A DNA stretch of 6,909 bases. Source: Novosphingobium sp. (lineage in GTDB: Bacteria > Pseudomonadota > Alphaproteobacteria > Sphingomonadales > Sphingomonadaceae). The DNA lies in the NCBI GenBank assembly GCA_030830245.1, contig JAURNJ010000052.1:1-6909 (forward strand). Direction: 5' to 3'. The translations under genes and the position numbers were made by a program. The notes below the pieces were generated by a model. That model did no database searches and was not told the DNA's origin. It saw nothing but the letters and a program-made list of their open reading frames with translations. Positions 6,747 through 6,909 of this stretch are shown piece by piece (position 1 is the first letter of the stretch; each line of letters starts with the position of its first letter).

Positions 6747-6758
6747 CATGCGCGCATG
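6747..6758. repeat. 12-bp perfect palindrome in the divergent region before rarA
   Basis: CATGCGCGCATG is its own reverse complement, and the 8-bp palindrome GATCGATC (6740-6747) abuts it. The pair lies between the divergent starts at 6720 and 6803, a position suited to an operator, but no regulator is known for it here. I found no reliable -35/-10 elements in this 82-bp gap. Confidence 0.25.
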
Positions 6759-6802
6759 GCAGCAAGATGGCAATTCGCCCTGACCATGCTTATCAATGAC
6801 AG

Positions 6803-6909
6803 ATGCCGGACCTGTTTGCCGACCATCTGCCCACGCCCAACGAGGAGCTGCCGCGCGAGGATGCGCCGCTGGCTGATCGCCTGCGCCCGCGCACGCTGGG
6901 CGAGGTTGT
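6803..6909 (+). CDS. rarA: RarA/MgsA replication-associated AAA+ ATPase, N-terminal fragment (cut by right edge)
   Basis: Thirty-five complete codons are present before the edge. A short acidic leader (MPDLFADHLPTPNEELPRED) is followed by APLADRLRPRTLGEV, which matches the P-LA-R-RP-TL-E-V signature just before the conserved GQ and Walker A region of RarA (also called MgsA or YcaJ). RarA is a clamp-loader-like AAA+ ATPase that acts at stalled replication forks with SSB. The Walker A and B motifs lie outside the window, so the ATPase core cannot be checked. RuvB and DnaX share a similar pre-Walker phrase, but the MPDLF leader fits RarA of sphingomonads better, as I recall it. Start choice is modestly supported: there is no strong Shine-Dalgarno, and nearby ATGs at 6786 and 6796 are in other frames. 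Confidence 0.8.
   Translation, partial: MPDLFADHLPTPNEELPREDAPLADRLRPRTLGEV

Overview
The window looks like chromosomal DNA of an alphaproteobacterium, most likely order Sphingomonadales (Sphingomonas, Novosphingobium, Sphingopyxis or Erythrobacter-like). The reasons are strong G/C preference at third codon positions, a Sphingomonas-type TonB-dependent receptor, a TypA protein, a GT4 glycosyltransferase and a small four-helix membrane protein whose wording matches sphingomonad families from memory, and the start of rarA. The genus assignment is an inference from recalled families, not a database result.

Layout, left to right. (1) 1-1550, minus strand: N-terminal two thirds or so of a TonB-dependent outer-membrane receptor that runs off the left edge. 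(2) 1551-1780: divergent control region with a small hairpin upstream of typA. (3) 1781-3625, plus: complete typA/bipA, a ribosome-associated GTPase, followed by a GC hairpin without a T-run (3643-3668) that sits between converging genes. (4) 3707-4285, minus: a 192-residue, extremely acidic, cysteine-free protein of unknown family. Its C-terminus resembles a type I secretion signal, and its ribosome-binding site lies in a long inverted repeat. (5) 4286-4543: divergent control region. (6) 4544-5026, plus: a secreted Tyr/Arg-rich protein with a glycine zipper. (7) 5043-5069: a strong GC hairpin, probably a terminator. (8) 5130-6290, plus: a GT4 glycosyltransferase. (9) 6283-6720, minus: a four-TM membrane protein whose end overlaps the glycosyltransferase end by 8 bp. 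(10) 6803-6909, plus: the first 35 codons of rarA, cut by the right edge.

The genes do not form one operon: orientation alternates almost gene by gene. Several products belong to the cell envelope (receptor, possible secreted acidic protein, periplasmic or surface Tyr/Arg-rich protein, glycosyltransferase, small membrane protein), while typA and rarA are housekeeping genes of ribosome assembly/stress and replication-fork repair. I see no mobile element, CRISPR array, tRNA or rRNA. Nothing here amounts to a clear new multi-gene system. The least explained part is 3707-5026, where an uncharacterised acidic protein and an uncharacterised basic, tyrosine-rich exported protein diverge from a 258-bp region that contains a hairpin able to mask the first gene's ribosome-binding site.
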